The notes under the pieces are model-generated. The model was not told the DNA's origin and did not search any database. It saw only the letters and a list, made by a program, of their open reading frames with translations. This document shows positions 16,138 through 26,066 of a stretch of DNA of 64,000 bases, one piece after another. Source of the stretch: Microvirga sp. KLBC 81 (GTDB taxonomy: Bacteria; Pseudomonadota; Alphaproteobacteria; Rhizobiales; Beijerinckiaceae); NCBI RefSeq assembly GCF_003075415.1, contig NZ_QDAH01000027.1, forward strand, positions 1-64,000. Direction: 5' to 3'. Within the stretch, counting starts at the first letter, position 1, and every line of letters begins with the position of its first letter. Position numbers and translations under genes: made by a program.

Positions 16138-16285
16138 ACGCGTCAGCGGTAAAAGGCGCGGCGTAATGGGCCTTCTGGTCTCGCTTGCCCTTTTTCCATC
16201 ATGGTTCGCGTGTTATCGCGTTGCCGGAAACCGACAGCGGCCGTGCTCGGTCGTTCAGCCAGCTCACAAGGGGCATGGACCAACA

Positions 16286-16906
16286 ATGAAGTTCGAATGG
16301 ACGCGAGCGGCTCTGGTGCTCGCATCGCTCATCGGCACAGCGGGCGCAGCCCAGGCGGACAGGATCAAGAATCCGACGGCGGTCTTCTCCGGCCTCGACA
16401 AGATCACCGGACGCATCGTGTCGTTCGAGGTGAAGGTCGATGAGACGGTGCAGTTCGGCGCTCTGCAGATGACCCCTCGCGTCTGCTTTACCAAGCCGCA
16501 GACCGAGACCCCGAACACCACGTCCTTCGTCGAGGTGGAGGAGAACGGCACGGACGGGAAGGTCCGCAAGGTGTTCTCCGGTTGGATGTTCGCGGCGAGC
16601 CCCGGCCTGCACGGCATCGAGCACCCGGTCTACGATATCTGGCTCGTGGACTGCAAAGGCGGCACCGAGGTGATCGCCGAGCCCAAGGAGGTGGTTGAAG
16701 AGCCGCCGCCGATCGAGCCGACCGCGCAGCGCACTCCTGCGGAGGACACCCCCCGGCCCGGCGGCATCATGGCTCCGGAGGAGGCCGCTCGGCCGTTGCC
16801 GCCTGCACCGCCGCTCGGCACGGCTCCGCCGCAGCCGCGTCAGCCTGCGCAGCGTCCGACCCGGGATTTCAACCGGAACGCTCCTCTTATCAATACGGAC
16901 CGCTAA
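16286..16906 (+). CDS. DUF2155 domain periplasmic protein
   Basis: This 206-residue protein has a signal peptide (residues 1-24, ending A-A-Q-A). The DUF2155 domain (about 35-125) shows L-D-K-I-T-G-R-I, V-x-F-G-A-L-Q-M-T-P-R-V-C, F-S-G-W-M-F-A-A-S-P-G-L and H-P-V-Y-D-I-W-L-V-D-C. The last 75 residues are a proline-rich tail (P-P-P-I-E-P, P-L-P-P-A-P-P). Function is unknown, but linkage to the NDUFA12 homologue and aat is conserved in Rhizobiales. The frame is open upstream to 16124, but M-K-F-E-W at 16286 gives a proper signal peptide. Confidence 0.85.
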   Translation: MKFEWTRAALVLASLIGTAGAAQADRIKNPTAVFSGLDKITGRIVSFEVKVDETVQFGALQMTPRVCFTKPQTETPNTTSFVEVEENGTDGKVRKVFSGWMFAASPGLHGIEHPVYDIWLVDCKGGTEVIAEPKEVVEEPPPIEPTAQRTPAEDTPRPGGIMAPEEAARPLPPAPPLGTAPPQPRQPAQRPTRDFNRNAPLINTDR

Positions 16907-16929
16907 AAGCGATTTTGAGCCTCGACATT

Positions 16930-17070
16930 CCTCATCCTGAGGAGGTCGCGCAGCGACCGTCTCGAAGGAGGATCCAGTGCTCTCTGGAGACGCCTCGCCC
17001 TTCGAGACGGATTGCTTAAGCAATCCTCCACAGGGTGAGTCTTCGAGACGCTACGCTCCTCAGGATGAGG
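16930..17070. repeat. Family B repeat, copy 1 (13-bp terminal inverted repeats)
   Basis: It is bounded by CCTCATCCTGAGG (16930-16942) and its exact reverse complement (17058-17070). Inside is the shared core with TCTCGAAGGAGGATCCAGTG and CCTTCGAGACGG motifs. At 141 bp it is the longest of four copies. It lies between the DUF2155 gene and aat. Confidence 0.8.
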
Positions 17071-17095
17071 CTCAGGATAGTTTTGTTAAGGTCTC

Positions 17096-17761
17096 TCAGA
17101 GCGCGGTGAGGATTTCCTCGCCGCTCACGTTTTGGCCTTTGGGCCAGACATACCAACGGCCCTCGTGCTCCATGGCCGCGCGCAGCATCTGCTTGTAGGT
17201 GCGCCGGGGAACCTCGATGGCGCCGAATTGCGCAAGGTGCGAGGTGACGAACTGGGTATCGAGAAGCGTGAAGCCGCCGCGCTTCAACCGGGCCACGAGA
17301 TGCACGAGCGCGACTTTCGACGCGTCGCGCTCGGTATGAAACATGCTCTCGCCGAAGAAAGCGCCTTTCAGGCGCACGCCATAAAGTCCGCCAACGAGGC
17401 GATCATCCCGATAGACCTCGACCGTATGGCAGAAACCGGCATCGAACAATTGCCCGTAGAGATCCCGGATCCGCCGGTTGATCCAGGTCTTCTCCCGATC
17501 CGCCGCTGGCGCCGCACAGCCGGCAATGACCGCTTCGAAATCCTGGTCCACCCGGACCTCGAATTCATCTGCGCGAATCGTGCGAGCCAGCCGCTTGGGA
17601 AGATGAAAGCCGTCGAGGGGAATGATGCCCCTCTCGCGAGGTTCGACCCAGAAGAGAGAAGGATCGTCAGCATCCTCCGCCATGGGGAAGATCCCGGCTG
17701 CATAGGCCTTGAGCAGGATCTCAGGCGTGATGGTGATGGTATCGTCGGAAGACCGGGTCAT
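17096..17761 (-). CDS. aat: Leucyl/phenylalanyl-tRNA--protein transferase
   Basis: This 221-residue cytosolic enzyme transfers Leu or Phe from tRNA to N-terminal Arg/Lys of proteins, marking them for ClpS/ClpAP degradation (N-end rule). The family pattern is complete: Y-A-A-G-I-F-P-M at the N-terminus, [30 protein letters not shown] and G-A-F-F-G-E-S-M-F, with [10 protein letters not shown] near the end. It lies upstream of nothing on its strand and follows the acc operon after about 60 bp. Confidence 0.97.
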   Translation of the reverse strand: MTRSSDDTITITPEILLKAYAAGIFPMAEDADDPSLFWVEPRERGIIPLDGFHLPKRLARTIRADEFEVRVDQDFEAVIAGCAAPAADREKTWINRRIRDLYGQLFDAGFCHTVEVYRDDRLVGGLYGVRLKGAFFGESMFHTERDASKVALVHLVARLKRGGFTLLDTQFVTSHLAQFGAIEVPRRTYKQMLRAAMEHEGRWYVWPKGQNVSGEEILTAL

Positions 17762-17822
17762 TCACCAGCATGTCCAATCTTTCGGGCCATGTCAGCACAC
17801 ATAGTACGGCCAGCGCCTAAGG

Positions 17823-18425
17823 TTAGATCGGAGTGATGTAGATTTTGCCGAGAGACTTCAGCTCTTCTTCCGTCTTCGGAGTCTTCGTCACGACCACCCA
17901 CAGGTCATGCTTCTTGGGACGTCGGACGGCGAGGAGGCCGGCGAAGCCTGCCTGGGCACAGACATTCCGCATGGACTTCACCGTATAGCCCGTATGGTGG
18001 GCCATGTAGAGGTTGCCATGCGCCATGGAAGGTCTGAACCCGTAGAGCACATCGAGAGGCGAAACAGGACCCGCCGGGCTCTGATAGAGCGGGCTCTCGA
18101 TCTCGCCCGAGGCCAGCCTTTCCCCCAGTGATTGAAGATCGGGGCAGGTGACGATGAGGATGCCGTCGTCCTTGAGCACGCGGTGGAAGGCCCGAAAGGC
18201 CGGGATCACTTCGTGCGGATAAAGATGCTCGACATTATGGGACGAGAACACCGCGTCGAAGCTGCCGGATTCAACTTTCGCCAGTCCCGGCAGCTTGTCG
18301 ACGATATCGGGCTTCACCCCCTCATCGATGTCGAGGGTCACTTCCTCCCATTCCGGGGCTGCGAAGGGGCGCACGGTTTGATCCTTGCGCTTCTTGCCGC
18401 AGCCGACATGGAGGAAGCGAGGCAC
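17823..18425 (-). CDS. Class I SAM-dependent methyltransferase
   Basis: This 200-residue protein carries a Rossmann methyltransferase core: the L-H-V-G-C-G SAM-binding motif at residues 5-10, a D-I-D-E-G acidic loop, F-D-A-V-F-S-S-H-N-V-E-H-L and V-L-K-D-D-G-I-L-I-V-T-C-P-D. The C-terminal half has an H-x-x-G-Y-T segment. The substrate is unknown. Its start lies only 3 bp beyond the accC stop, so it is probably translationally coupled to the acc operon. Small-molecule or lipid acceptors are both possible. Confidence 0.8.
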   Translation of the reverse strand: MPRFLHVGCGKKRKDQTVRPFAAPEWEEVTLDIDEGVKPDIVDKLPGLAKVESGSFDAVFSSHNVEHLYPHEVIPAFRAFHRVLKDDGILIVTCPDLQSLGERLASGEIESPLYQSPAGPVSPLDVLYGFRPSMAHGNLYMAHHTGYTVKSMRNVCAQAGFAGLLAVRRPKKHDLWVVVTKTPKTEEELKSLGKIYITPI

Positions 18426-18428
18426 CGA

Positions 18429-19793
18429 TCAGGCCTCTTCGGAACCCGGCAATCCGCCCGTCTTCAGGAAGTTCTCGAGCCAGTGAATGTCATACTGGCC
18501 GTTCTGAATGTCCGGGTTGCGAACGAGGGTGCGGAAGAGCGGCAGCGTCGTATCCACGCCGTCGACCACGAATTCGTCGAGGGCACGACGCAGGCGCATG
18601 AGGCACTCGTTGCGGGTGCGGCCATGCACGATGAGCTTGCCGACGAGGGAGTCGTAATGCGGCGGGATGCGGTAGCCCTGGTAGGCCGCCGAATCGACGC
18701 GTACGCCGAGACCGCCCGGCGGGTGGAAGTAGCTGATCGTGCCGGGCGAGGGGCGGAAGGTCGAGGGATGCTCGGCATTCACGCGGCACTCGATGGCATG
18801 GCCTTCGATCCTGATGTCCTCCTGCGTCACCGAGAGCGGGTGGCCTGCCGCCACGCGGATCTGCTCGTTCACCAGGTCGATGCCGGTGATCATCTCCGTG
18901 ACGGGATGCTCCACCTGGATGCGGGTGTTCATCTCGATGAAGTAGAACTCGCCATCCTCGTAGAGGAACTCGATCGTACCGGCGCCGGCATATTTCAGCT
19001 CCTGCATGGCCTTCGCCACGACGCCGCCGATGCGCTCGCGCATCTCGACATTGAGAGCCGGCGAGGGGCCTTCCTCCCAGACTTTCTGGTGGCGGCGTTG
19101 CAGGGAGCAGTCGCGCTCGCCGAGATGGATCGCGCCGCCCTTGCCGTCGCCGAGAACCTGGATCTCGATGTGGCGCGGCTTTTCGAGATATTTCTCGATA
19201 TAGACCGCGTCGTCGCCGAAGGCGGCCTTCGCCTCGGTCTTGGCGGTCTGAAGCGCGTGCACGAGGTCGGCCTCGTTGCGGGCGACCTTCATGCCGCGTC
19301 CGCCGCCGCCGGCAGCCGCCTTGATGATGACGGGATAACCGATCTCCTTGGCGACGCGCTTGGCCTCGTCCTCATCGGAGATGCCGCCCTCGGAGCCGGG
19401 CACGCAGGGAATGCCGAGACGCTTGGCGGTGCGCTTCGCTTCGATCTTGTCACCCATGATGCGGATATGCTCCGCCTTGGGGCCGATGAAGGCGATGCGG
19501 TGATGCTCCAGCACTTCGGCGAAACGGGCATTCTCGGACAGGAAGCCGTAGCCGGGGTGGATGGCATCCGCGCCGGTGATCTCGCAGGCCGCGATCAGGG
19601 CCGGGATGTTGAGATAGCTGTCGCGGGCCGCGGGCGGGCCGATGCAGACGCTCTCGTCGGCAAGGCGCACATGCATGGCATCCGCGTCCGCGGTGGAATG
19701 CACCGCGACGGTGGCAATCCCGAGTTCCTTCGCAGCGCGAAGAATGCGCAGGGCGATCTCGCCTCGGTTCGCAATGAGGATCTTATCGAACAT
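18429..19793 (-). CDS. accC: Acetyl-CoA carboxylase biotin carboxylase subunit
   Basis: This 454-residue ATP-grasp enzyme carboxylates the biotin on AccB in the first committed step of fatty-acid synthesis. The biotin-carboxylase N-domain ([11 protein letters not shown]) is followed by [10 protein letters not shown], the glycine-rich ATP loop [22 protein letters not shown], and the [10 protein letters not shown] catalytic motif. Length and motifs are complete. It sits 8 bp downstream of accB. Confidence 0.98.
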   Translation of the reverse strand: MFDKILIANRGEIALRILRAAKELGIATVAVHSTADADAMHVRLADESVCIGPPAARDSYLNIPALIAACEITGADAIHPGYGFLSENARFAEVLEHHRIAFIGPKAEHIRIMGDKIEAKRTAKRLGIPCVPGSEGGISDEDEAKRVAKEIGYPVIIKAAAGGGGRGMKVARNEADLVHALQTAKTEAKAAFGDDAVYIEKYLEKPRHIEIQVLGDGKGGAIHLGERDCSLQRRHQKVWEEGPSPALNVEMRERIGGVVAKAMQELKYAGAGTIEFLYEDGEFYFIEMNTRIQVEHPVTEMITGIDLVNEQIRVAAGHPLSVTQEDIRIEGHAIECRVNAEHPSTFRPSPGTISYFHPPGGLGVRVDSAAYQGYRIPPHYDSLVGKLIVHGRTRNECLMRLRRALDEFVVDGVDTTLPLFRTLVRNPDIQNGQYDIHWLENFLKTGGLPGSEEA

Positions 19794-19801
19794 GTCGCGC
19801 C

Positions 19802-20281
19802 TTACTCGATGACGAGGAGGGGTTCGCCGTATTCAACAGGGGTTCCGTCTTCGACGTAGATGGCGGTCACGGTGCCGGCGCGGGGAGCGACGATCTCGTT
19901 GAAGGTCTTCATGGCCTCGACGAGCAGAACCTTGTCGCCGGCCTGGACCTTGGAGCCGACCTCGACGAACGGCTTCGCATCCGGCGACGGCTTGCGGTAG
20001 GCGGTGCCGACCATCGGGGAGAGCACGGCGCCCGGATGCGGCGCGGCGGGTTTGGCGACAACGGCCGGAGCTTCAGAGGCCGCCGGAGGGGGCGCAACCA
20101 CGGGAGCCGGAGCAAGCGCTGCCGGAGCCGCGACGGGCACCGTCATGGTCGCCTGGATTACGCGCGCCACGCGGATACGAAGGTCGCCCTTCTCCACTTC
20201 GATCTCGCTGAGATTCGTATCGGCGATCAGGTTCGCCAGCTCCCGGACGAGATCGGGATCGAAAGGGTTTTCCTTGGCCAT
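19802..20281 (-). CDS. accB: Acetyl-CoA carboxylase biotin carboxyl carrier protein
   Basis: This 159-residue protein has an N-terminal domain (1-50), a long Ala/Pro-rich flexible linker (about 50-85) and a biotinyl domain ending with the V-E-A-M-K-T-F-N-E biotin attachment motif, whose lysine carries biotin. The start at 20281 is chosen because AGAGGTGA lies 5 nt upstream; a GTG three codons earlier is less likely. It is first of the accB-accC pair, downstream of aroQ. Confidence 0.97.
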   Translation of the reverse strand: MAKENPFDPDLVRELANLIADTNLSEIEVEKGDLRIRVARVIQATMTVPVAAPAALAPAPVVAPPPAASEAPAVVAKPAAPHPGAVLSPMVGTAYRKPSPDAKPFVEVGSKVQAGDKVLLVEAMKTFNEIVAPRAGTVTAIYVEDGTPVEYGEPLLVIE

Positions 20282-20307
20282 GGGGCTCACCTCTTTATCG
20301 TGAGGAA

Positions 20308-20775
20308 CTAGTGCTGGGAGGGCTTCTGAAGCCGTGCCCGTTCCACCATGACATGGTGAACCGCTTCGAGGCCGAGCAGATAGCTCATGGGGCCGAAACC
20401 GCAGATCACGCCGACTGACACGGGTGCGATGAACGAGCGATGGCGAAAGCCTTCGCGAGCATGAACATTGGAAAGATGGATCTCGACCGTCGGAGCGCCG
20501 CTGCCGGCGATGGCATCACGCAGCGCGATCGAGGTGTGGGTGTAAGCGCCGGCATTGATGACGATGCCCGCGCCCTGGGCTCCTGCTTCCTGGATCCAGT
20601 CGACCAACTGTCCTTCGTGGTTGGACTGGCGGAACGTGATCGCCGCCCCCAGGGTCTCAGCCTTGTCGCGCACGAGCTTCTCGATATCCGCCAGCGTGGT
20701 GCTGCCGTAAATCTGGGGCTCTCTGCGGCCGAGCAGGTTGATGTTGGGACCGTTGAGGACGTGGACGTTGATCAT
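20308..20775 (-). CDS. aroQ: Type II 3-dehydroquinate dehydratase
   Basis: This 155-residue protein converts 3-dehydroquinate to 3-dehydroshikimate in the shikimate pathway. Type II signatures are [15 protein letters not shown], the R-Q-S-N-H-E-G flexible loop, [10 protein letters not shown] and [12 protein letters not shown] with catalytic His. The start M-I-N-V-H-V at 20775 matches the family; the open frame runs upstream to 20817. It precedes accB on the same strand, a common alphaproteobacterial arrangement. Confidence 0.95.
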   Translation of the reverse strand: MINVHVLNGPNINLLGRREPQIYGSTTLADIEKLVRDKAETLGAAITFRQSNHEGQLVDWIQEAGAQGAGIVINAGAYTHTSIALRDAIAGSGAPTVEIHLSNVHAREGFRHRSFIAPVSVGVICGFGPMSYLLGLEAVHHVMVERARLQKPSQH

Positions 20776-20931
20776 CGTGAAAGGAGCGTTCCGTAAAGCT
20801 CCGCCAAGCGGAGCCAAGACGCCCTCTTAGCCAAAAGGCAGGCATGGGGGAAGGGGAAAACCAAGGCTTTCCAGAGCTTGGCTTGGTTTTCGTAAGGATA
20901 TGATGCCCAGAAGAAGTGCTTTTTCACCGCC

Positions 20932-21018
20932 ATGGCCGTCCCCGGACTCGATCCGGGGATCCACGTCTTGAAGACGCGTTCCAAAGACGTGGATGGCCGG
21001 GACAGGCCCGGCCATGAC
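20932..21018. repeat. Family A repeat, composite
   Basis: It carries CCCCGG/CCGGGG arms, then CCACGTCTT and AAGACGTGG in inverted orientation, then the ATGGCCGGG/CCCGGCCAT palindrome ending near 21015. It lies between the dsbA-type gene and aroQ. Confidence 0.7.
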
Positions 21019-21035
21019 GGAGAGGTCGGTCTGAA

Positions 21036-21815
21036 TTAGCCGCAGGTGGCCTTGCCGCAGGCACGAACGTTGTTGATCACCTGCTTCAGGGGATCGGTGC
21101 CGACCGCGCCGGGAATGACCGTCTCACCGATGATGAAGGCCGGGGTGCCGGTCAGGTTCAGCTTGTCGCCGAGCGCCATGTTCTCCTGAAGGGCGTTGCG
21201 CACCTCCGTGCTGTCCAGATCCTTCTGGAGCTTGGCCATGTCGACGCCCATTTCCTTGGCGACCGCCATGGCGCGCTCGCCGTTCACGCGGCCACGTGTT
21301 TCGAGAACCTTCACGTGGTAATCGAAGAGCTTCTGACCCTGCAGCTGGTTCTTGACGGCAAGAGCCACGCGGCTCGCCTCCACGGAATCGGGGCCGAGAA
21401 CGGGGAAGTCCTTCAGCACGACGCGCAGCTTGGGGTCGCTCTTCATGAGTGTCTGCACGTCGGCGAGAGCCTTTTTGCAGTAGCCGCAATTATAGTCGAA
21501 GAACTCGACCAGGGTGACGTCGCCCGAAGGATTGCCCGCCACATAGGAATGGGGCGCGTTCAGAAGCGTCTGCTTCGTCTCCTTCACGGCGCTCGCCTGG
21601 GCAACCTGCTGGGCTTCGGCCTGGCGCTTCTCGAGTTCGCTGATGACCTCGGCCAGAACCTCCGGGTTCTTCAGGAGGTATTCCCGCACGACCTCGCCGA
21701 TCGCCTGTTTCTGCTGCTCGTTGAACACGGCATTCTGAGCCTGAGCCGCAGGTGCCACGGCAAGCGCGCCGAACAGAGCCACGGCCTGGCAGGTTTTGAG
21801 AAGCGAGAAGCGCAT
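21036..21815 (-). CDS. DsbA family periplasmic thioredoxin-like protein
   Basis: This 259-residue protein has a signal peptide (1-26, ending A-Q-A), an N-terminal helical region (about 30-90, charged and Q-rich, similar to ScsC/BdbD-type oligomerisation arms), and a DsbA-fold domain with catalytic C110-G-Y-C113 and cis-Pro in T-G-T-P-A-F. It probably oxidises or isomerises disulfides in the periplasm. The last residues contain another cysteine pair (A-C-G-K-A-T-C-G). No dsbB is adjacent. It may be coupled to the aroQ-acc operon, separated from it by a repeat. Confidence 0.88.
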   Translation of the reverse strand: MRFSLLKTCQAVALFGALAVAPAAQAQNAVFNEQQKQAIGEVVREYLLKNPEVLAEVISELEKRQAEAQQVAQASAVKETKQTLLNAPHSYVAGNPSGDVTLVEFFDYNCGYCKKALADVQTLMKSDPKLRVVLKDFPVLGPDSVEASRVALAVKNQLQGQKLFDYHVKVLETRGRVNGERAMAVAKEMGVDMAKLQKDLDSTEVRNALQENMALGDKLNLTGTPAFIIGETVIPGAVGTDPLKQVINNVRACGKATCG

Positions 21816-21913
21816 ATCCGATCCTTTGCGGAGTTTTCCGTACGATACCTGGCGTGAGTTAGCGGTTTGTGGAGCGCGGCGTCAAATCACGCCTTTGTAT
21901 TGTAAACCCTGTT

Positions 21914-21974
21914 CGTCATCCCGGACTTGTTCCGGAAAGGACGTGGATGGCCGCAACAAGTGCGGCCATGACGG
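21914..21974. repeat. Family A repeat
   Basis: It combines a TCCCGGACTTGTTCCGGAA palindrome with GACGTGGATGGCCGCAACAAG and GCGGCCATGACGG arms. It lies just upstream of the aminotransferase gene. Confidence 0.7.
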
Positions 21975-22024
21975 CTCAAATATGGTTCTTGAGGCCCGAT
22001 GCCCAAACGGATACGACCGCTTCC

Positions 22025-23206
22025 ATGACAAAATCAATCGCTGATCAGAACCAGCCCCTCATCGCCCGCCGCATGGATCGGGTCTCGTCCTTCCTGGCCA
22101 TGGATGTGTTGAGCGCCGCTGCGGCGAAAGAAAGGCGAGGGGACAGCGTGATCCATATGGAGGTGGGCCAGCCCTCCGCCGCCGCGCCCCGCGCCGCCCG
22201 CGACGCGGCCAAGGCCGCGCTGGATCTCGGCCGAATCGGCTACACGGAAGCGCTCGGCATCGCTTCCTTGAGAGAGCGGATCGCCAAGCATTACCGGGAC
22301 ACGTACGGCGTCTCCATCGCGCCCGAGCGCGTGGTGGTGACCACGGGATCCTCGGCCGGCTTCGTGCTGGCATTCTTAAGCCTCTTCGATGTCGGCCAGC
22401 GGGTCGCCATCACGGCGCCCGGCTACCCGGCCTATCGCAACATTCTCGAAGCGCTCGGCATCGAACCCGTCGTCATTCCGCTCACCAAAGCCGATGGCTG
22501 GATCATGACCGCCAAGGCCATCGAGAAGGCCCATGCGGAAAAGCCGCTCCACGGCATCCTCGCCATGAGCCCGGCGAACCCTTCCGGCACGATGATCGGG
22601 CGCAAGGCGCTGACGGAGCTTGGCGAAACCTGCCGCCGCCTCGGCCTGTGGTTCGTCTCGGACGAGATCTATCACGGCCTGACCTATGGCGAGGCGGCCT
22701 CCACGGCGCTCGCCTCGGATGACGATGCGGTCGTGATCAACTCCTTCTCGAAGTATTACTGCATGACCGGCTGGCGCATCGGCTGGATCGTGGTGCCCGA
22801 GCGACTGGTCCGCCCCATCGAGCGGCTGGCGCAGAACCTCTACATCTCGCCTCCCTATCTCTCGCAGGTGGCCGCGCTGGCAGCCTTCGATGCCACCGAG
22901 GAGCTGGAGGCGGTAAAGGCCGGCTATGCCCGCAACCGCGCCTATCTCCTGGAGGAGCTGCCCAGGATCGGCATCGCCGAGACGCACCCGGTGGACGGCG
23001 CCTTCTACATCTATGCCGACATCGCCCGCTACACGAACGACTCCATCGGCTTCTGCAAGCGAATGCTGGAGGAGACGGGCGTCGCCGCGACCCCTGGCCT
23101 CGATTTCGATCCCATCGAAGGCGCGCATTACATGCGCCTGTCCTTCGCGGGCTCGGAGAACGATTGCCGCGAGACGGTGGAGCGGCTCAAGGGGTGGTTG
23201 AAGTAA
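22025..23206 (+). CDS. Pyridoxal-phosphate-dependent aminotransferase, class I/II
   Basis: This 393-residue fold-type I enzyme has G-Q-P-S-A-A-A-P in the substrate region, Y-T-E-A-L-G, T-T-G-S-S-A-G-F, A-P-G-Y-P-A-Y-R, N-P-S-G-T-M, and S-F-S-K-Y-Y-C-M-T-G-W-R-I-G-W with the Schiff-base lysine. The closest annotation would be an aspartate/aromatic-type aminotransferase; the amino donor cannot be told from sequence. The start at 22025 has no strong ribosome binding site, and the M-D-R-V-S-S-F-L at 22073 is an alternative. A family A repeat lies just upstream. Confidence 0.9.
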   Translation: MTKSIADQNQPLIARRMDRVSSFLAMDVLSAAAAKERRGDSVIHMEVGQPSAAAPRAARDAAKAALDLGRIGYTEALGIASLRERIAKHYRDTYGVSIAPERVVVTTGSSAGFVLAFLSLFDVGQRVAITAPGYPAYRNILEALGIEPVVIPLTKADGWIMTAKAIEKAHAEKPLHGILAMSPANPSGTMIGRKALTELGETCRRLGLWFVSDEIYHGLTYGEAASTALASDDDAVVINSFSKYYCMTGWRIGWIVVPERLVRPIERLAQNLYISPPYLSQVAALAAFDATEELEAVKAGYARNRAYLLEELPRIGIAETHPVDGAFYIYADIARYTNDSIGFCKRMLEETGVAATPGLDFDPIEGAHYMRLSFAGSENDCRETVERLKGWLK

Positions 23207-23217
23207 CTTTTATTCCC

Positions 23218-23352
23218 CTCATGCCCGGCCTTGTGCCGGGCATCCACGTCTTCGAAGCGCGTTGCCCAAAGGCATGGATGGCCGCAACAAGTGCGGCCAT
23301 GACGGAATTGACGAGTTCTTCAACAAGAATGCCCGGCTTTCGCCGGGCATAT
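23218..23352. repeat. Family A repeat cluster (three palindromes)
   Basis: TGCCCGGCCTTGTGCCGGGCA, an ATGGCCGCAACAAGTGCGGC unit, and a final TGCCCGGCTTTCGCCGGGCA follow each other between the convergent aminotransferase and rne genes. The block could fold as terminators for both. Confidence 0.75.
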
Positions 23353-23363
23353 CTCTTTTGAAC

Positions 23364-26066
23364 TTACGATCCGCTCAGGACCGACTTGGCCTTGGACCAC
23401 CAGCCGGCGCGCTTCGGGCGCTCCGGGTCCGGCGGGGTGAGGACCACGGCGACAGGCTCCGGTTCGGGAACCACGGGGCGCGGAGCTTCCGCAGGCTCTT
23501 CGGCCGGCTGCGGAGCGGGCTTGGTCTCGATGCGCTCTTCCGATGCGACTGGCTCCGGGGCAGGAGCGGGTTCGCGCTCCGGCTCCTCGTCCAGGGCGCT
23601 GACGGCCTCGGCGACAGCCTCGGTGGCCGCTACGAAACCTTCCTCCGAGGCAAAGGTCTCGATGGCCTCGTCGCGGCCACGACCTCGGCCGCCGCGGCGG
23701 CCCCGACGGCGGCGACGGCGGCCACGGTCTTCAGAGGCCTCCGAGCCCTCGGCAGCTTCACCTTCTTCATCTGAAGCCTCGGCTTCTGCGCCTTCGAGCT
23801 CTTCACCTTCAGCAGCTTCGGCCTCGGCGCCTTCTTCGCCCTGGGCAGCGCCCGCGAAAGCCTCGCGGTCCCGTCCACGACGGCGGCGGCGGCGACGGCG
23901 GCGACGGCCATTGCCTTCGCTCTCTTCGCCGCGGCCTTCCTCGGAGGAGGCGCGAGCCTCCTCGTCAGCCAGTTCCTCGTCCTCGACCTCGATCTCGGGC
24001 TCGATCTCCTCCACCACGTCCATGGGAGCGATGGCGTCGATCTGGATGCCGGTGGCGGCGGCCTTGTACTCGAGGCGCAGCGCAGGCTCGCCACGATCGA
24101 TCACGTAGTTGCTGGTGCCGGTGAGCGAGTCGTCCGCGATGACGGAGATCGCCACGCCGAAGCGGGTCTCCAGATCGCGCAGGTGGACGCGCTTCTGGTT
24201 GAGAATGTAGAAGGCTGCCTCCATCCGCGTGCGGACGATGAGATTGTAGCCTGAATTCTTGATGAGGGTTTCCTCGATCGAGCGCAGCACGTGCAGCGCC
24301 ACGGACGGCGTCGAGCGGACGAAGCCGGTGCCGGCGCAGTGCGGGCAGGGGACGGAGGAGGATTCGAGAACGCCCGTGCGGATGCGCTGGCGCGACATCT
24401 CCAGCAGGCCGAAGGGCGAGATTCGGCCCACCTGGATGCGGGCGCGGTCGTTCTTCAGGCACTCGTTCAGCTTCTTCTCGACAGCGCGGTTGTTGCGCTT
24501 CTCTTCCATGTCGATGAAATCGATGACGATAAGGCCAGCGAGGTCGCGCAGGCGAAGCTGGCGGGCGATTTCCTCCGCCGCTTCGAGGTTCGTGCGCAGC
24601 GCCGTGTCCTCGATATTGTGCTCGCGGGTGGAGCGGCCCGAGTTCACGTCGATGGAGACCAGCGCTTCCGTCGGGTTGATGACGAGATAGCCGCCGGATT
24701 TCAGCGTCACGACGTTGGAGAACATCGCGTCGAGCTGGGCTTCGACGCCATATTTCGCAAAGAGCGGCTGCGGCTCGCGATAGGGCTGGACGATCTTGGC
24801 ATGGCTCGGCATGAGCATGCGCATGAAGTCCTTGGCCTCGCGATAGCCGTCCTCGCCGGAGACGAGAATGTCGTCGATCTCCTTGTTGTAGAGATCGCGG
24901 ATGGCGCGCTTGATGAGCGAGCCCTCCTCGTAGACCAGCGCGGGAGCCGACGAGTTGAGGGTAAGCTCGCGCACGCTCTCCCAGAGGCGCATCAGATATT
25001 CGTAGTCGCGCTTGATTTCCGGCTTGGTGCGCGACGCGCCGGCCGTACGCAGGATGATGCCCATTCCCTCGGGCACCTCCAGCTCCTGGGCGATTTCCTT
25101 CAGGCGCTTGCGATCGGCGGCGTTCGTGATCTTGCGCGAGATGCCGCCGCCACGGCCCGTGTTGGGCATGAGAACCGAATAACGGCCTGCGAGCGACAGA
25201 TAGGTGGTGAGAGCCGCGCCCTTGTTGCCGCGCTCTTCCTTCACGACCTGGACCAGCAGAATCTGGCGACGCTTGATGACTTCCTGGATCTTGTACTGCC
25301 TGCGCGGAACACGGCGCTGGGGAACGTCCTCCAGGGCATCGCCGCCGCCGAGCTGCTCGACGTGGTCCTCGTCCTCGCCTTCGGCGTTCTCGTCGCCCTC
25401 TTCCTCGTCCTCGTCGCCTTCCTCGCCGGAGGTCTCGATTTCTTCAGCCTCGGAAGCCTCTGCGGTCTCCTGGGTTTCGGCCGAAGCTTCCAGATCTTCA
25501 GCCGGAGCTTCCAGGTCCTCGGCAGAGGCCTTCACCTCCTCGGCGCCTTCGGCGGCCTGAACAGGCTCGGCGGGTTCGCCGGAGGCAAGCTCGAAATCAC
25601 CACCGGCGGCGATCAGGTCGATGGTTTCCTCGGTGCTTTCCGCAGGGGCCTGAGCCTCGGTGCCTTCTTCCGTGCCGGCCTCGGAGGAGACAACCGTTTC
25701 ATCACTCGCCGCGCGGCGCTGGGCGGAGCGGCGACGGCGGTTGCGTCGGCGCTCTTCCTCGCGTTCTTCTTCAGCCTGTGCCTCGGCTTCGGCCTCGAGC
25801 AGCGCCTGACGGTCGGCGACCGGGATCTGGTAATAGTCGGGATGAATTTCGCTGAAGGCGAGGAAGCCGTGGCGGTTCCCACCGTATTCGACGAAGGCCG
25901 CCTGGAGCGACGGCTCCACGCGGGTCACTTTCGCGAGATAGATGTTCCCGCGCAGTTGCTTCCGGTTAGCTGATTCGAAGTCGAATTCTTCGACCTTCTG
26001 ACCACGTACCACCACGACCCGGGTTTCTTCCGGGTGGGAGGCATCGATAAGCATCTTGTTTGCCAT
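23364..26066 (-). CDS. rne: Ribonuclease E
   Basis: This 900-residue endoribonuclease handles mRNA decay and rRNA/tRNA processing. Domains: an S1 RNA-binding domain (starting about residue 38) interrupted by a very long acidic E/A-rich insertion (about 95-245) containing an R-R-R-N-R-R-R-R patch. The 5' sensor and catalytic region (about 250-600) includes V-S-I-D-V-N-S-G-R-S and L-I-V-I-D-F-I-D-M. The zinc-link motif is V-P-C-P-H-C-A-G. The C-terminal half is disordered: acidic stretches alternate with R-R-R-R-R blocks and P-E-P-rich tails, as expected for degradosome scaffolding. The insertion in S1 is usual in alphaproteobacteria. Confidence 0.97.
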   Translation of the reverse strand: MANKMLIDASHPEETRVVVVRGQKVEEFDFESANRKQLRGNIYLAKVTRVEPSLQAAFVEYGGNRHGFLAFSEIHPDYYQIPVADRQALLEAEAEAQAEEEREEERRRNRRRRSAQRRAASDETVVSSEAGTEEGTEAQAPAESTEETIDLIAAGGDFELASGEPAEPVQAAEGAEEVKASAEDLEAPAEDLEASAETQETAEASEAEEIETSGEEGDEDEEEGDENAEGEDEDHVEQLGGGDALEDVPQRRVPRRQYKIQEVIKRRQILLVQVVKEERGNKGAALTTYLSLAGRYSVLMPNTGRGGGISRKITNAADRKRLKEIAQELEVPEGMGIILRTAGASRTKPEIKRDYEYLMRLWESVRELTLNSSAPALVYEEGSLIKRAIRDLYNKEIDDILVSGEDGYREAKDFMRMLMPSHAKIVQPYREPQPLFAKYGVEAQLDAMFSNVVTLKSGGYLVINPTEALVSIDVNSGRSTREHNIEDTALRTNLEAAEEIARQLRLRDLAGLIVIDFIDMEEKRNNRAVEKKLNECLKNDRARIQVGRISPFGLLEMSRQRIRTGVLESSSVPCPHCAGTGFVRSTPSVALHVLRSIEETLIKNSGYNLIVRTRMEAAFYILNQKRVHLRDLETRFGVAISVIADDSLTGTSNYVIDRGEPALRLEYKAAATGIQIDAIAPMDVVEEIEPEIEVEDEELADEEARASSEEGRGEESEGNGRRRRRRRRRRGRDREAFAGAAQGEEGAEAEAAEGEELEGAEAEASDEEGEAAEGSEASEDRGRRRRRRGRRGGRGRGRDEAIETFASEEGFVAATEAVAEAVSALDEEPEREPAPAPEPVASEERIETKPAPQPAEEPAEAPRPVVPEPEPVAVVLTPPDPERPKRAGWWSKAKSVLSGS

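Noticed and set aside
17132..17836. Long forward ORFs antisense to aat, accC, rne, glnA and others
   Set aside because: These are frame shadows of strongly supported minus-strand genes in GC-rich DNA.
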